A stretch of DNA of 64,000 bases from Sphingomonadaceae bacterium OTU29LAMAA1 (GTDB lineage Bacteria; Pseudomonadota; Alphaproteobacteria; Sphingomonadales; Sphingomonadaceae): the NCBI GenBank assembly GCA_024072375.1, contig CP099617.1, positions 2,859,001 through 2,923,000 on the forward strand. Reading direction: 5' to 3'. A program made the position numbers and the translations under genes. This document shows, piece after piece, positions 16,616 through 26,578 of the stretch. The notes beneath the pieces are model-generated. The model was not told the DNA's origin and did not search any database. It saw only the letters and a program-made list of their open reading frames with translations. Position 1 is the first letter of the stretch; every line of letters starts with the position of its first letter.

Positions 16616-18175
16616 CTAGGGTATCGGACTGGGCGTTGCTGGCATCAATCGATAGCGCTGTCCTGCCGCAGCGGCGGGCACGGGTGTCAGGCCCCGGGCT
16701 CGCAAGACGCCGGCGATCGCAAGGGCGCGACGTTGCGTCAGGGAGGGGCGGGCAGGCGCTTCGATGGGAAGACCGGGCACGGCGAGCGACGGGATGTTCC
16801 ATCGCTTTGCCGCCCAGATCGTCGTCGCCAACGCAGCCTGCGCGGCAGTGTCGAGTGCGTCGACGTTGTCGGCAAACGCAATCTCCGGCAACGGCTCCTG
16901 CGGCGGGATCACTGCGACCGACCAACCGTCGGTCTCGTTCGTCGCCCGCGCCTCGAGCATCCGGTAGGTCGACAGAGTCGCGCCCGGTAAGGGGGTGGCT
17001 GCGGCCGTAGCACGACGATGGTCACGATCGATCGTCACTTCGTCGGCGGGGATGCCGGTGACCAGCGCAATCATCTTTGCGAGTGCTGCCATGCGCTGCG
17101 TTTCGGCGCTTGCACCGTCGCCCGCCTGCCTCAGCTCCTCGCGCTGTACTTCGAGGGCGCCGGCACCGGGGTCGAGCAGGATCTGGTCGAGATCCAGGCG
17201 TATCGGCCGCCCCAAGGTCTCTACGAGCACATCCTGGATGGCAGGGGTCTTCTTGGCGGCGGCTCTCGGCGTGATTACGACAGCCCTGACCAGTAGAGGA
17301 TCGGCTGTGAAGTCGAGGTCGAGCTGCGTCACTCGCGCATCCTCGCCGAATTTCGCGGCAAGAAGAGAACGTGCCTGCGCGGTCGCAACCGCCTCGCGAC
17401 CGATCCGATTGAGCGAAATCCCAAGCGGCACCGCGAGCGCTACAAAAACAAAGACCAGCACAATGGTCTGCATCCAGCCCTGGCGTCGCGAGAGGTGGTG
17501 CCCAAAGCCGTAGAAGCGGGCCATTGCCGTTGCAGAGAGCGCTATCGTGATGAAGTTCGTAACGAAGAGCGCTAAGGCACCCGCCCCAACGGGCAGGTTG
17601 CGGGTCGCGATCCCATAGCCGACCACTGCCAAAGGCGGCATGAGCGCGGTGGCGATGGCAACACCGACGATCGTCTCACCGCGCCCGCGTATGATCGCGA
17701 AGCTGCCTGCCAGGGCGGCGAACAGCGCAACGGCAAGATCGAATAAATTGGGTCGCGTTCGTGCGACGATCTCTGCGGTTGGTGCCTGCAGCGGTGAGAT
17801 GGTGACGATCAGGGCAGTAAACGCAACTGCTGCGGCCGCACCGATCGCCAGCGCTTTCAGCGAGCGTCGAAGCTCCGCAAAGTCGAAGAGCGCAAGGCTG
17901 AAGCCGAACCCGAGGATCGGACTCATCAGCGGCGAGATCAGCATCGCCCCGATGACCACTGCCGGCGATGACAGGAGCAAGCCGAGGACGGCGATCCCCG
18001 CCGACATCATCGTCATGAAGGCGTAACGAGGGGACCAGCCGCTGTCCTCGACGATCCGCGCCACGACTGCTTCGTGATCGACAGGACCGACGATTGACCG
18101 ACGCCACCATCGATAGAGGGTCAGCCGGGCCAGCCCGGTTCTCAGCCTATCCCGGCCGGCGTCAACGTCGCCCAT
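16616..18175 (-). CDS. DUF389 family (TIGR00341-like) membrane protein
   Basis: A 519-residue protein. The N-terminal third carries about six membrane spans, including SAGIAVLGLLLSSPAVVIGAML and ISPLMSPILGFGFSLAL, the DUF389 signature. The C-terminal half is soluble, with repeated alpha/beta segments. Function unknown. An ATG with an AGGTGG site was chosen over a GTG three codons earlier. It follows the MscS gene stop by 9 bases and precedes DUF2254 by 3, so the three form an operon probably linked to membrane tension or ion stress. Confidence 0.85.
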   Translation of the reverse strand: MGDVDAGRDRLRTGLARLTLYRWWRRSIVGPVDHEAVVARIVEDSGWSPRYAFMTMMSAGIAVLGLLLSSPAVVIGAMLISPLMSPILGFGFSLALFDFAELRRSLKALAIGAAAAVAFTALIVTISPLQAPTAEIVARTRPNLFDLAVALFAALAGSFAIIRGRGETIVGVAIATALMPPLAVVGYGIATRNLPVGAGALALFVTNFITIALSATAMARFYGFGHHLSRRQGWMQTIVLVFVFVALAVPLGISLNRIGREAVATAQARSLLAAKFGEDARVTQLDLDFTADPLLVRAVVITPRAAAKKTPAIQDVLVETLGRPIRLDLDQILLDPGAGALEVQREELRQAGDGASAETQRMAALAKMIALVTGIPADEVTIDRDHRRATAAATPLPGATLSTYRMLEARATNETDGWSVAVIPPQEPLPEIAFADNVDALDTAAQAALATTIWAAKRWNIPSLAVPGLPIEAPARPSLTQRRALAIAGVLRARGLTPVPAAAAGQRYRLMPATPSPIP

Positions 18176-18184
18176 GCTATCCAC

Positions 18185-19168
18185 CTATGCCTCATCCTCC
18201 GACCGGTCGTCCTTGGCGCTGCGCGCGCCGCGACGGGGACGAGGCGGATGGCTGCCGGCCGGCCACCCTTCGCGCTGCCGGGTTCGGTCCCCGTCGCTCT
18301 CCTCGGTCTGGTCATGGACCAGGATTTGCTGCGTCGGGAACGGCAGGTCGATGCCGTTGTCGGCTGCCGCCTGCCAGATCGCCAGGATCACGCGCGCGCG
18401 CAGGTGAACGAGGTTGGTGCGCTTGGACTGCGACCACCAGCGCGCGCGCAGCGTCACCGAGCTGGCATCGAGGCCCCATGGCAGCACCTCCGGCGCAGGG
18501 TCGGCCTCGACGCCGTCTACCCTGGCGATCGCCTCGGTGAACACGACCATCGCGCGATCGGGCTTGTCGCCATAGCCGATGCCGATGTCGAACTGGTCAC
18601 GCCTTACCGGGAAGGCGGTGTTGACCACGACGGGCGACGTGTAGACGTCGGAATTGGGGATGATGACCCGGCGGCCGTCATAGGTCTTGATGAGCGTCGC
18701 GCGGCTCTGGATGTGCTCGACCGTACCCTCGAAATCCTTGACCACGATCTGGTCGCCGCGGCGATAGGGGCGGTTGATGAGCAGCAGGATGCCGGCGAGG
18801 AGGTTCTGCAGAATGTCCTTGAAGGCGAAGCCGATCGCGACCGATCCGATGCCGAGGCTGGAGATGATCGTCGCCGGTTTGACGCTCGGAAAGATGATGA
18901 CCGAGGCGATCAGGACGGACGCCGCGACCACGAGGCCGAAGGTCAGCGATGCGAGTACGCCGCCGAGGTCGACCAGCCCCTTGTGGTGAAACGCCTTGCG
19001 AACCCCGTTCGCGATCAGCTTGCCGACGAACCAGGCGACCAGCACAAAGATGATGCCGCCGACGATATTGGGAAGCTGCAGGAAAAAATCGTTCGAAGCG
19101 ACGTGAAGCTTGGCCATGATGAGGTCGAGCGGGTTCTTCACCGGCGGTGGCGTGACAGGCTGCATCAT
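18185..19168 (-). CDS. Mechanosensitive ion channel, MscS family
   Basis: A 327-residue protein with three membrane spans (about 35-55, 75-100, 105-125). The pore helix and beta domain are typical: SLGIGSVAIGFAFKDILQNL (about 104-123), NRPYRRGDQIVV (about 131-142), TLIKTYDGRRVIIPNSDVY (about 157-175). It opens under membrane tension to release solutes on osmotic downshock. The C-terminal ~40 residues are charged and rich in Arg and Asp; a copy of this tail survives as a pseudogene upstream of the antiporter. Confidence 0.9.
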   Translation of the reverse strand: MMQPVTPPPVKNPLDLIMAKLHVASNDFFLQLPNIVGGIIFVLVAWFVGKLIANGVRKAFHHKGLVDLGGVLASLTFGLVVAASVLIASVIIFPSVKPATIISSLGIGSVAIGFAFKDILQNLLAGILLLINRPYRRGDQIVVKDFEGTVEHIQSRATLIKTYDGRRVIIPNSDVYTSPVVVNTAFPVRRDQFDIGIGYGDKPDRAMVVFTEAIARVDGVEADPAPEVLPWGLDASSVTLRARWWSQSKRTNLVHLRARVILAIWQAAADNGIDLPFPTQQILVHDQTEESDGDRTRQREGWPAGSHPPRPRRGARSAKDDRSEDEA

Positions 19169-19217
19169 CGGCGAACGGGCCGTTCTACCGGTTGTTCCGG
19201 AGCTGTCATGGATCGCT

Positions 19218-21026
19218 TCAGTGGATCAGCCAGACGATGGCGAAGCAGGTTGCGATCCCGACCGTGATGTTCATCGGCAATCCGATCTTCACGAAGTCGG
19301 AAAAGCGATAGTCGGCCGCGGCATAGACCATCGTGTTGGTCTGGTAGCCGATCGGCGTGGCGAAGCTGGCCGATGCGGCGAACATGACTGCCACGATGAG
19401 CGCGCGCGGATCGTTGCCGGTCGCCTGCGCCAGACCGATCGCAACGGGGGTCATGATGACTGCCACCGCATTGTTCGTCACCGTTTCGGTGAGCAGCGAG
19501 GTCAGGAAGTAGAGGACGAGGATCAGCATCAGCGGCGACAACGCGCCGAGCCATGGCGCGATCGCATCGACGACGAGGCGGACGGTGCCGATCGCCTCCA
19601 GCCCGCTACCGATGCCGAGCATCGCGAAGATCAGGACGAGGACGCTGCCGTCGATCGAGCGCCACGCCTCCTCCGGATCGATGCAGCCCGTGACCAAGAC
19701 GATGCCGACGCCGATCAGCGACAGCAGCACGACCGGCATGATGCCGAGCGCCGCGAGGATCACGACGCCCACGAGCGTACCCACCGCGATCGGTGCACGA
19801 CGCCGGCGGAAGCGACGGACCTGGCTGGTATCCTCCGCGATCAGGTTGGTGTTCTCGCGCAAGGCGGCGATCGCCGACGCATCCGCCGCGACGAGGAGGC
19901 TGTCGGCCGCGCGCAACCGGACGCTGCCGAGATCGGGACCCGGCAGATGGCGGGCGCGGCCGATCCCCAGCACCCGCGCCGGCAGGTTCGACAGGAACGG
20001 GATATCGCGCAATTCCCGCCCCAGCGCGGGATGCGAGGGTGCGATCGTGAGGCCGATCAAGCGGACGTCGTCGGCGCGTTCGTCGTCGGCAAGCCGGATC
20101 GCCTGTCCGACGTTTTGCAGGCCGACGATCACGCCCTGGCTGCGGGCCAATCCGTCCAGCTCGTCCGCCGAAGTGGCGACCACCAGACGATCGTCGCGCC
20201 TCAGCTGCATCGTCGGCGCCGGATCGCGGAGCAGCTCGCCTCCGCGTTTGACCGCGATAAGCCGAACGGCATCGCGCTTCAGGAAGGACAGGTCTGCGAT
20301 CGACAGGTTTTTCGCCACCTCCTCATCCGACAGGACCAGCTCGGTCAGGTAGCTCAACTGATGTCGGTCGGCGATATCATTGTCGGGTCGCGACGGCAGC
20401 AGCTTCGGCCCAAGCACCAGCATCGTCGCAATGCCCGCTGCCATCGCCATCAGGCCGACGCCGCTGATCTCGAAGATACCGAAGGCCGGCTGGCCGTTGG
20501 CCCGCGCGACGCCGTCGACCAGCAGGTTGGTCGACGTGCCGATCAGGGTCAGCGTGCCGCCAAGGATCGACAGATACGATAGCGGAATGAGAAGGCGCGT
20601 CGCGGGGATGCCGACCGTCCTGGCCAGCCGCCGCACCAATGGGATCAGCACGATGACGACCGGCGTGTTGTTGATGAAGGCAGGCGCCGTCGCGGCACCA
20701 GCCAGCATTTCGGCGACCGTCCGGCGTGGCGCGTTGCCGGCGCGGCGGACGACGATACTGGCAAGCGCCTCGATCGTACCCGTCCGGACCAGCGCCCCCG
20801 ACAGCACGAAGAACGAGGCGATGGTGATCGGAGCGGAATTGGCAAAGGCGGCGGTGACCAGCGCGGGCGTCAGCCAGCCGCACACGATCATCGCACCGGC
20901 GCCGACAACCGCGATCGTTACCGGCGGAAACCGCTCGCTGGCGAACGCGACGAACAACGCGACGATGAAGCCGAGGCCGAGTATCGGCTGATACGCCGCC
21001 GCACCTGCGAGAACCCAGTCGAACAA
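19218..21026 (-). CDS. SLC13/DASS-type permease with RCK_C (TrkA-C) domains
   Basis: A 602-residue transporter. Two membrane halves flank a soluble middle holding two TrkA-C-like domains (about residues 215-390). Family motifs are FINNTPVVIVLIPLV in the first half and TNNAVAVIMTP in the second. It likely moves an anion such as sulphate, citrate or another dicarboxylate. The start is TTG, four bases after AGGAGG; the much longer upstream open frame runs antisense through the K+ channel gene and is rejected. It heads the minus-strand transport cluster and is divergent from the K+ channel gene. Confidence 0.85.
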   Translation of the reverse strand: MFDWVLAGAAAYQPILGLGFIVALFVAFASERFPPVTIAVVGAGAMIVCGWLTPALVTAAFANSAPITIASFFVLSGALVRTGTIEALASIVVRRAGNAPRRTVAEMLAGAATAPAFINNTPVVIVLIPLVRRLARTVGIPATRLLIPLSYLSILGGTLTLIGTSTNLLVDGVARANGQPAFGIFEISGVGLMAMAAGIATMLVLGPKLLPSRPDNDIADRHQLSYLTELVLSDEEVAKNLSIADLSFLKRDAVRLIAVKRGGELLRDPAPTMQLRRDDRLVVATSADELDGLARSQGVIVGLQNVGQAIRLADDERADDVRLIGLTIAPSHPALGRELRDIPFLSNLPARVLGIGRARHLPGPDLGSVRLRAADSLLVAADASAIAALRENTNLIAEDTSQVRRFRRRRAPIAVGTLVGVVILAALGIMPVVLLSLIGVGIVLVTGCIDPEEAWRSIDGSVLVLIFAMLGIGSGLEAIGTVRLVVDAIAPWLGALSPLMLILVLYFLTSLLTETVTNNAVAVIMTPVAIGLAQATGNDPRALIVAVMFAASASFATPIGYQTNTMVYAAADYRFSDFVKIGLPMNITVGIATCFAIVWLIH

Positions 21027-21107
21027 ATCGCCTCCTGTCCTTTGCGGACGACGCTGGCAGGAACGCTTGCGGCTGTCCAATTCCCTGATCGACGTTACAC
21101 CGGTGGC

Positions 21108-22139
21108 ATGTCGCCCCGTGATCGCCGATCTGCCGAACCGCTGCCGATGCTCCGAAAGCGTAGCCGTATGCCTGTCTGGCTGGCGCTGTCGTGGCGGGTG
21201 CTGCTGGCGCTCGGCCTGATCGGTATCGCACTTGCCGTGCACTGGTTCGATCGCGAAGGACTGCGCGACAATGCCGACGGGAAAGTCAGCCTGATCGATG
21301 TCGTCTATTTCACGATGATCACCGTCACCACCGTCGGCTATGGCGATATCGTGCCCGTGACGGATCGGGCGCGGCTGTTCGATACCTTCGTGGTGACGCC
21401 GGTGCGGTTGTTCGTGTGGCTGATCTTCCTCGGCACGGCCTATGATTTTCTGTTTAAGCGGGTTTGGGAGAAATGGCGCATGCGCGTCCTGCAACGCGAT
21501 CTGTCCGGCCATGTCATCGTCGCCGGCCATGGCACCAGCGGCACCGAAGCGGTGGTGGAGCTGAAGCGGCGCGGGAAGGAAGCGGACGCGATCGTCGTCA
21601 TCGACCCGCATGCCGATGCGCTGGAGCGCGCGGAGGCGGAGGGAACGGTCGTCCTGGCCGGCGATGCCACCCGCAACGCGACGCTGGAGGCGGTGCAGGT
21701 GGCACGAGCGAGCGCGCTGATCGTTGCGGCAGGCCGGGACGACACTTCGATCCTGATCGTACTGACCGCGCGGAGGCTTGCGCCCGACTTGCCGATCAGC
21801 GTCGTGATCCGGTCGGAGGACAATGAAGCGCTAGCGACCCAGGCTGGCGCCAACACCGTGATCAATCCGGCGAGCTTTGCCGGCCTGCTACTGGCGGGAT
21901 CGACCAGCGGGCCGCATCTCGCCGATTACATGATGGACCTCGCCGGCCTGCATGGTGCGGTGTCGTTGCACGAGCGACCCGTTCGACCGGAGGAAGTCGG
22001 CAAGCCGCTGGCGGCCATCACCACGGGCATGGGGCTACGAATTTATCGCGACGGGCAGCGCTATGGCTTCTGGCAGTCCGAAGTGCATGGTCTACAGGCG
22101 GGTGATCGCATCATCGAAGTGGTGCCGTCCGAACCTTGA
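21108..22139 (+). CDS. Potassium channel with RCK (TrkA-N) domain
   Basis: A 343-residue protein. One span at about 25-45, then the pore loop with selectivity filter TVGYGD (about 75-80), a second span (about 95-115), and a cytosolic RCK domain beginning VIVAGHGTSGTEAVVEL (Rossmann GxGxxG-like). A TrkA-C-like tail ends the protein. It passes K+ under ligand control. The ATG before SPRDRRSAE is used; another ATG 13 codons on is also possible and neither has a strong ribosome site. It is divergent from the SLC13-type permease. Confidence 0.85.
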   Translation: MSPRDRRSAEPLPMLRKRSRMPVWLALSWRVLLALGLIGIALAVHWFDREGLRDNADGKVSLIDVVYFTMITVTTVGYGDIVPVTDRARLFDTFVVTPVRLFVWLIFLGTAYDFLFKRVWEKWRMRVLQRDLSGHVIVAGHGTSGTEAVVELKRRGKEADAIVVIDPHADALERAEAEGTVVLAGDATRNATLEAVQVARASALIVAAGRDDTSILIVLTARRLAPDLPISVVIRSEDNEALATQAGANTVINPASFAGLLLAGSTSGPHLADYMMDLAGLHGAVSLHERPVRPEEVGKPLAAITTGMGLRIYRDGQRYGFWQSEVHGLQAGDRIIEVVPSEP

Positions 22140-22351
22140 AGCGTACATTTTCGCTTTACCAAGGCGATCTCGGCACTCTGCGATTGCCTCAGGTCATATG
22201 CTTGGCCGCACCTGGAGAAGAACGATTTGCGTGCTGTCTCCTGAACCTCCGCAGAAGGCAGGGTTGTCCGCCGGCCGGTTCTGGACAGCGGCGGCGAGGA
22301 AGTTTTTTCGCAGCTGGTGCACTGAAAGCGCCGGCCCGTCGTTGACCGGCG

Positions 22352-22627
22352 ATGGACAATGACCATTTATCGTCAACCGAGGATCCCAGCGGCACGCTTG
22401 TCCATAATGCGAACCGGCTGGAGCACAGCGCCAAACAGCAAGCTGACAGTGCCGATCGCCGCACCGAGCTTGCTGCGGACGGCACCATCATGGCAGCGGA
22501 ACACACGTACGCAGCCTGGGCCCGTACCGGCCTTGCGGCCCTGGCTTCCGGCATTGGAGCGCGCGCTTTGCTTGAGAATGTCGTGCCCAGCTGGCTGGTT
22601 GCCGCTTCGCGGGCTTTAACGACATGA
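22352..22627 (+). pseudogene. Truncated DUF202 (YidH-type) membrane protein
   Basis: 91 residues. The first half matches the N terminus and first span of YidH/DUF202 proteins (RRTELAADGTIMAAEHTYAA, TGLAALASGIGARALL). Family members carry a conserved Arg where this has His (AAEHTYAAW) and continue through two further spans; here the frame ends right after VPSWLVAASRALTT. Its stop overlaps the ATG of the next permease (ATGA). It is probably a deletion remnant that may still serve as a translational leader for the permease. Confidence 0.65.
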
Positions 22628-24399
22628 CTACGCCGCAACTGATGTCCGTCGGCCTGTTGATTGGCATGATGGGTCTATTTCTCTGGGGTCGTTTCCGTTA
22701 CGACGTCACGGCGATAATCGCCTTGCTCACCGGGCTGTCGCTGGGGTTGGTGAAGCCCAAAGAGGCTTTTACCGGCTTCTCCGATGACATCGTGATCATC
22801 GTCGGATCGGCGCTCGTGATCTCGTCGGCGATGCAGCGTTCCGGTCTGATCGAGAGCGCCCTCGGCATCGTGGCGCGCCGCGTAACGCGAGTCCGATCGC
22901 AACTCGTGGTGCTGACTGCGGCAGTCGGAGTGTCGTCCGGGTTGGTCAAGAACGTCGGAGCCTTGGCGATGCTGATGCCGGCAGCCGTGCAGACGGCAAA
23001 GAAGTCGGACACCAGCCCCTCGGTTTTCCTGATGCCGATGTCGTTCGCTTCTCTGCTCGGAGGGCTGATGACCCTGGTGGGCACGTCGCCAAACATCATC
23101 GTCAGCAGGGTGCGGGAGCAGATGACCGGACAGCCCTTCGGCATGTTTGACTATCTGCCGACGGGGCTGGGCCTGCTCGTTGTCGGCCTCGTATTCCTTC
23201 GCTTTGGCTACCGGCTTCTGCCTCGAGAGCGCCGCGCCGCGCCAACGATGGGCGAGGCTCTCAACATCACGGACTACGTGACCGAGGCGACTATCGAAGA
23301 TGGATCAACCGCCATCGGCGAAGCGGTCGAGGACTTCATCGATCGTCATGATCATGAGGTAACGATCACCAACATAGTCCGGGACGGCGTCCGCACGCGG
23401 TTTGCAGCCGACTTTCCTCTGGCGGCAGGCGATACCCTGATCCTTGGCGGCGACCCGGATACGCTCGAACGGGTGATCGCAGGAGATCACCTCGCGCTGG
23501 CCGGGCAGGATCGCGACCTGCCGGAGGGCAGCGAAGACGATGAGGTCGGCGTCATCGAGGCGGTCGTCACCAGCGATTCGGTCCTCGTCCGCCAGTCGGC
23601 CGGACGTTTGCGGCTCCAGCAACGCTATGGCGTGAACCTCATCGCGGTCTCGCGTGCCGGCAAACGGCTGACCAAGCAGCTCGGCGAAACCGTGCTGCGC
23701 GCCGGCGATGTCATCGTTCTCCAGGGGCCGCTCGGGCTCTTGCCGGAACGTATGCGTGATCTCGGGACGTTGCCGCTCGCAGAGCGCGCTTTGCGTCTCG
23801 GCAGTTCGAAACGTCGCTTTCTGCCGCTCGTCATACTGGCGGTGGCGATGACTGTGACCGCGAGCGGTTACGTGCCGGTGGCAGTCGCCTTTTTCGCCGC
23901 GGCAGGATTGATGATGGCGACTGGCGCCTTGCCGCTGCGTGAGGCGTATGAGGGCGTCGAATGGCCCATCCTGATCATGCTGGGCGCTCTCATCCCGGTC
24001 AGCGAAACACTCCGCACCACCGGGGCCTCGGACGTACTCGCGACTTCGCTCGCCCATCTGGCCGCCTCGTTGCCGCCCTGGGGCGCGGTAGCTCTGATCC
24101 TCGTCGCGGCAATGGCCGTAACGCCCTTTCTCAACAATGCCGCGACGGTTTTGGTGATGGCGCCGATCGCCGCGGTGTTCGCGCACGACCTGGGATATCG
24201 GCCAGAGGCATTCCTGATCGCGACAGCCATCGGGGCAGGGTGCGATTTTCTCACCCCCATCGGGCACCAGTGCAACACGCTGGTTTTCGGTCCCGGTGGC
24301 TATCGGTTCAGCGACTACGCCCGGCTGGGAGCTCCCCTGTCGGTGCTGGTGGTATTGGTTGGCACACCGCTGGTGATCTGGACTTGGCCGCTGCATTGA
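22624..24399 (+). CDS. SLC13/DASS-type permease with RCK_C domains (second copy)
   Basis: A 591-residue transporter with the same layout as the minus-strand permease: membrane half, two soluble TrkA-C domains (about 205-385), membrane half. Motifs include LLGGLMTLVGTSPNIIVSRV (about 142-161), TPFLNNAATVLVMAP (about 500) and DFLTPIGHQCNTLVFGPGGY (about 540). It probably carries anions; the substrate cannot be read. It begins in ATGA overlap with the truncated DUF202 frame and is followed by a ClC channel. Confidence 0.85.
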   Translation: MTTPQLMSVGLLIGMMGLFLWGRFRYDVTAIIALLTGLSLGLVKPKEAFTGFSDDIVIIVGSALVISSAMQRSGLIESALGIVARRVTRVRSQLVVLTAAVGVSSGLVKNVGALAMLMPAAVQTAKKSDTSPSVFLMPMSFASLLGGLMTLVGTSPNIIVSRVREQMTGQPFGMFDYLPTGLGLLVVGLVFLRFGYRLLPRERRAAPTMGEALNITDYVTEATIEDGSTAIGEAVEDFIDRHDHEVTITNIVRDGVRTRFAADFPLAAGDTLILGGDPDTLERVIAGDHLALAGQDRDLPEGSEDDEVGVIEAVVTSDSVLVRQSAGRLRLQQRYGVNLIAVSRAGKRLTKQLGETVLRAGDVIVLQGPLGLLPERMRDLGTLPLAERALRLGSSKRRFLPLVILAVAMTVTASGYVPVAVAFFAAAGLMMATGALPLREAYEGVEWPILIMLGALIPVSETLRTTGASDVLATSLAHLAASLPPWGAVALILVAAMAVTPFLNNAATVLVMAPIAAVFAHDLGYRPEAFLIATAIGAGCDFLTPIGHQCNTLVFGPGGYRFSDYARLGAPLSVLVVLVGTPLVIWTWPLH

Positions 24400-24537
24400 T
24401 CCTCGGGGATCGAGCCGCGGGGTTAGCGCAGCCTCGAATCCATGTCAGGGACGGTAGGCCCCCCGATCGTGATGTGGTCCACCAGCACGACGTGGCTGCC
24501 GCCCGGTTCGGGACATCGTTTCAGGATCCTGACTGCC

Positions 24538-26340
24538 ATGGCTTCAGCACCATCGACCGACCCTTTGACCGACCCATTGACCGACAGTGCAGCGACGCCT
24601 TCGGCATCCGGCCGGATGGCGCCGTCGTGGCTGCGCAAGGCGTTCCGCTCCAGCGAAGCTGCACTGATCATTCTGGCGATCGTAATTGGCAGTGCAGCCG
24701 GGCTGCTCAGCGTCGCACAGGGTGCTCTGGCGCGCGCGATCCAGCTCTTGCTGTATGCGTTGCCTTCGGACGAACGGCTGAGTGCCGCCACCACGATCCC
24801 TTCGCTCGCGCTGATCGCCCTGCCGGCGGGCGGGGCCGTTTTGGCGCTGTTCTCCTGGCTGACACACGCCCGCCGGCGCCGAATGGTCGATGCGGTCGAG
24901 GCGAACGCCCTTCACGGTGGCCGCATGTCGTGGTCGGACAGCCTCGTCATCTCCGGACAGACGATACTTTCCAACGGCTTCGGAGCATCGGTGGGGCTTG
25001 AAGCGGCCTATGCGCAATTAGGCGGGCTTGTCGCCTCTCTCAGCGGCAACTGGTTCGCGTTGCGCAGGTCCGATTTGCGGATCCTGGTCGGCGCCGGAAC
25101 CGGTGCCGCTATCGCGGGCGCGTTCGGCGCACCGCTCGCCGGTGCCTTCTACGCGTTCGAGATCGTGATTGGGGCCTATACAATATCGGCGCTGGCACCG
25201 GTCGCTGCAGCGTGCCTGTCGAGTGTCCTTGTGGCTCAAGCGTTCGGGGCACAGCCGTATCTGGTCGCTGCCAACGCAGGCGAACGGATCGAGACGTTCC
25301 ATTACCTTCTCTATGCCGGCCTTGGTGCCTGTGCCGCTGGTGCCGGTATCCTGCTGATGCGTGCCGTCGCGGATATCGAGGCAGCGACACGCAAGCTGCC
25401 GATCCCCTCGATCTACCGGCCGATCCTGGGCGGGCTGCTGCTCATCCCGCTTGCGATGCTCACGCCGCAGGTCCTGTCCGCCGGCCACGGAGCCCTTCAC
25501 CTCAACCTGGAAGGGGACGTCCCGCTGCGCTTTCTCGCGGCCATCTTCATCATGAAGTGCGCGGCATCTATCGTCTCGCTCGGCTTCGGCTTCCGCGGTG
25601 GCCTGTTCTTCGCGTCACTGTTTCTGGGCAGCCTGCTCGGCCATCTGTTCGCTGGGTCGCTTGAATGGGTGGCCGGGTCAGTCATCATCGACCCGCACAA
25701 TGCCGCTCTGGTTGGAATGGCTGCTCTGGCAGTGGCGGTGGTCGGCGGCCCGATGACGATGGCGATGCTGGTCCTTGAGGCGACCCACGATTTCTCGCTG
25801 GCCGGCGCCGCCATCGCGGCATCTTTGGTCTCCTCGACCATCGTCCGCGAACTGTTCGGCTATTCCTTCTCGACGTGGCGGCTTCACCTGCGGGGCGAAA
25901 CCATCAAGAGCGCTCGTGACGTGGGCTGGGTCAGAACACTGACGGCTGGCAAGATGATGCGGCGCGTCGAACGGGCTACACCGTGCAACACGACGATCGC
26001 CGAATTCCGTCGGGCATTCCCCCTCGGTTCGACGAGCCGCGTCGTGCTGGTCGACGATCAGGAGAATTATGGCGGCATCGTACAGACCGCCAGTGCTTTT
26101 GCCGAGGAGCTGGACCAGAAAGCGCCCGTCGGATCATTGGCGATCCACACGGATCTGGCGCTGATGCCGAATGCGGATATCAGGAGCGTCATGACCACGT
26201 TCGACACCGCAAGCGCCGACGAACTTGCAGTGATCGGGAGTGATGGTGCCGTTCTCGGCATCCTCTCCGAGAGCTATGCCCGGCGTCGCTATGCGGAAGA
26301 GCTGGATAAGGCGCAGCGGGAATTGTTCGGAGAAAGCTGA
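24538..26340 (+). CDS. ClC-type chloride channel/transporter with CBS domains
   Basis: A 600-residue protein. The ClC core has about ten spans with GASVGLEAAYAQ (gating Glu in place of the usual GKEGP context), GAGTGAAIAGAFGAPLAG and FRGGLFFASLFLGSLLG (GxFxP-equivalent region). A C-terminal CBS pair begins near TAGKMMRRVERATPCNTTI. It exchanges Cl- for H+ or acts as a channel. The N terminus has a short TDPLTDPLTD tandem repeat. The ATG before ASAPSTD was preferred; one 32 codons earlier is in frame. Confidence 0.85.
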   Translation: MASAPSTDPLTDPLTDSAATPSASGRMAPSWLRKAFRSSEAALIILAIVIGSAAGLLSVAQGALARAIQLLLYALPSDERLSAATTIPSLALIALPAGGAVLALFSWLTHARRRRMVDAVEANALHGGRMSWSDSLVISGQTILSNGFGASVGLEAAYAQLGGLVASLSGNWFALRRSDLRILVGAGTGAAIAGAFGAPLAGAFYAFEIVIGAYTISALAPVAAACLSSVLVAQAFGAQPYLVAANAGERIETFHYLLYAGLGACAAGAGILLMRAVADIEAATRKLPIPSIYRPILGGLLLIPLAMLTPQVLSAGHGALHLNLEGDVPLRFLAAIFIMKCAASIVSLGFGFRGGLFFASLFLGSLLGHLFAGSLEWVAGSVIIDPHNAALVGMAALAVAVVGGPMTMAMLVLEATHDFSLAGAAIAASLVSSTIVRELFGYSFSTWRLHLRGETIKSARDVGWVRTLTAGKMMRRVERATPCNTTIAEFRRAFPLGSTSRVVLVDDQENYGGIVQTASAFAEELDQKAPVGSLAIHTDLALMPNADIRSVMTTFDTASADELAVIGSDGAVLGILSESYARRRYAEELDKAQRELFGES

Positions 26341-26473
26341 TTGTAAAAGAGGTTGTGTGTGCCTCGTGCCCTTATCGTAGCTCGGAATGCCCCAATGCCG
26401 CTGCGTAGGATCACCTATTCCAAGCCAAGCTAACCGCGGAGCTGTTTGAGCTCAGCAGGGACGGGACACCCGG

Positions 26474-26533
26474 ATGAACGAGCGGCTGGTTTCGGGAGGT
26501 GGAAAGGACAGGCTGAACGTCCACTTATGGGTC
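26474..26533 (+). repeat. 60-bp dispersed intergenic repeat module, copy 4
   Basis: Begins ATGAACGAGCGGCTG and ends TTATGGGTC. It lies between the convergent ClC and hydrolase genes. Confidence 0.8.
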
Positions 26534-26578
26534 GATGCTACCATCATCGCGCAATCGAGCCGTGAAGCGGGTGGAGCA

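Noticed and set aside
19110..20582. Long open frame on the plus strand (490 codons) opposite the SLC13-type permease
   Set aside because: Low-complexity, Arg/Asp-rich translation; it is the antisense shadow of a clear transporter gene in GC-rich DNA.
21027..21611. N-terminal extension of the SLC13-type permease
   Set aside because: It runs antisense through the K+ channel coding region; a TTG with AGGAGG at 21026 gives a normal family start.
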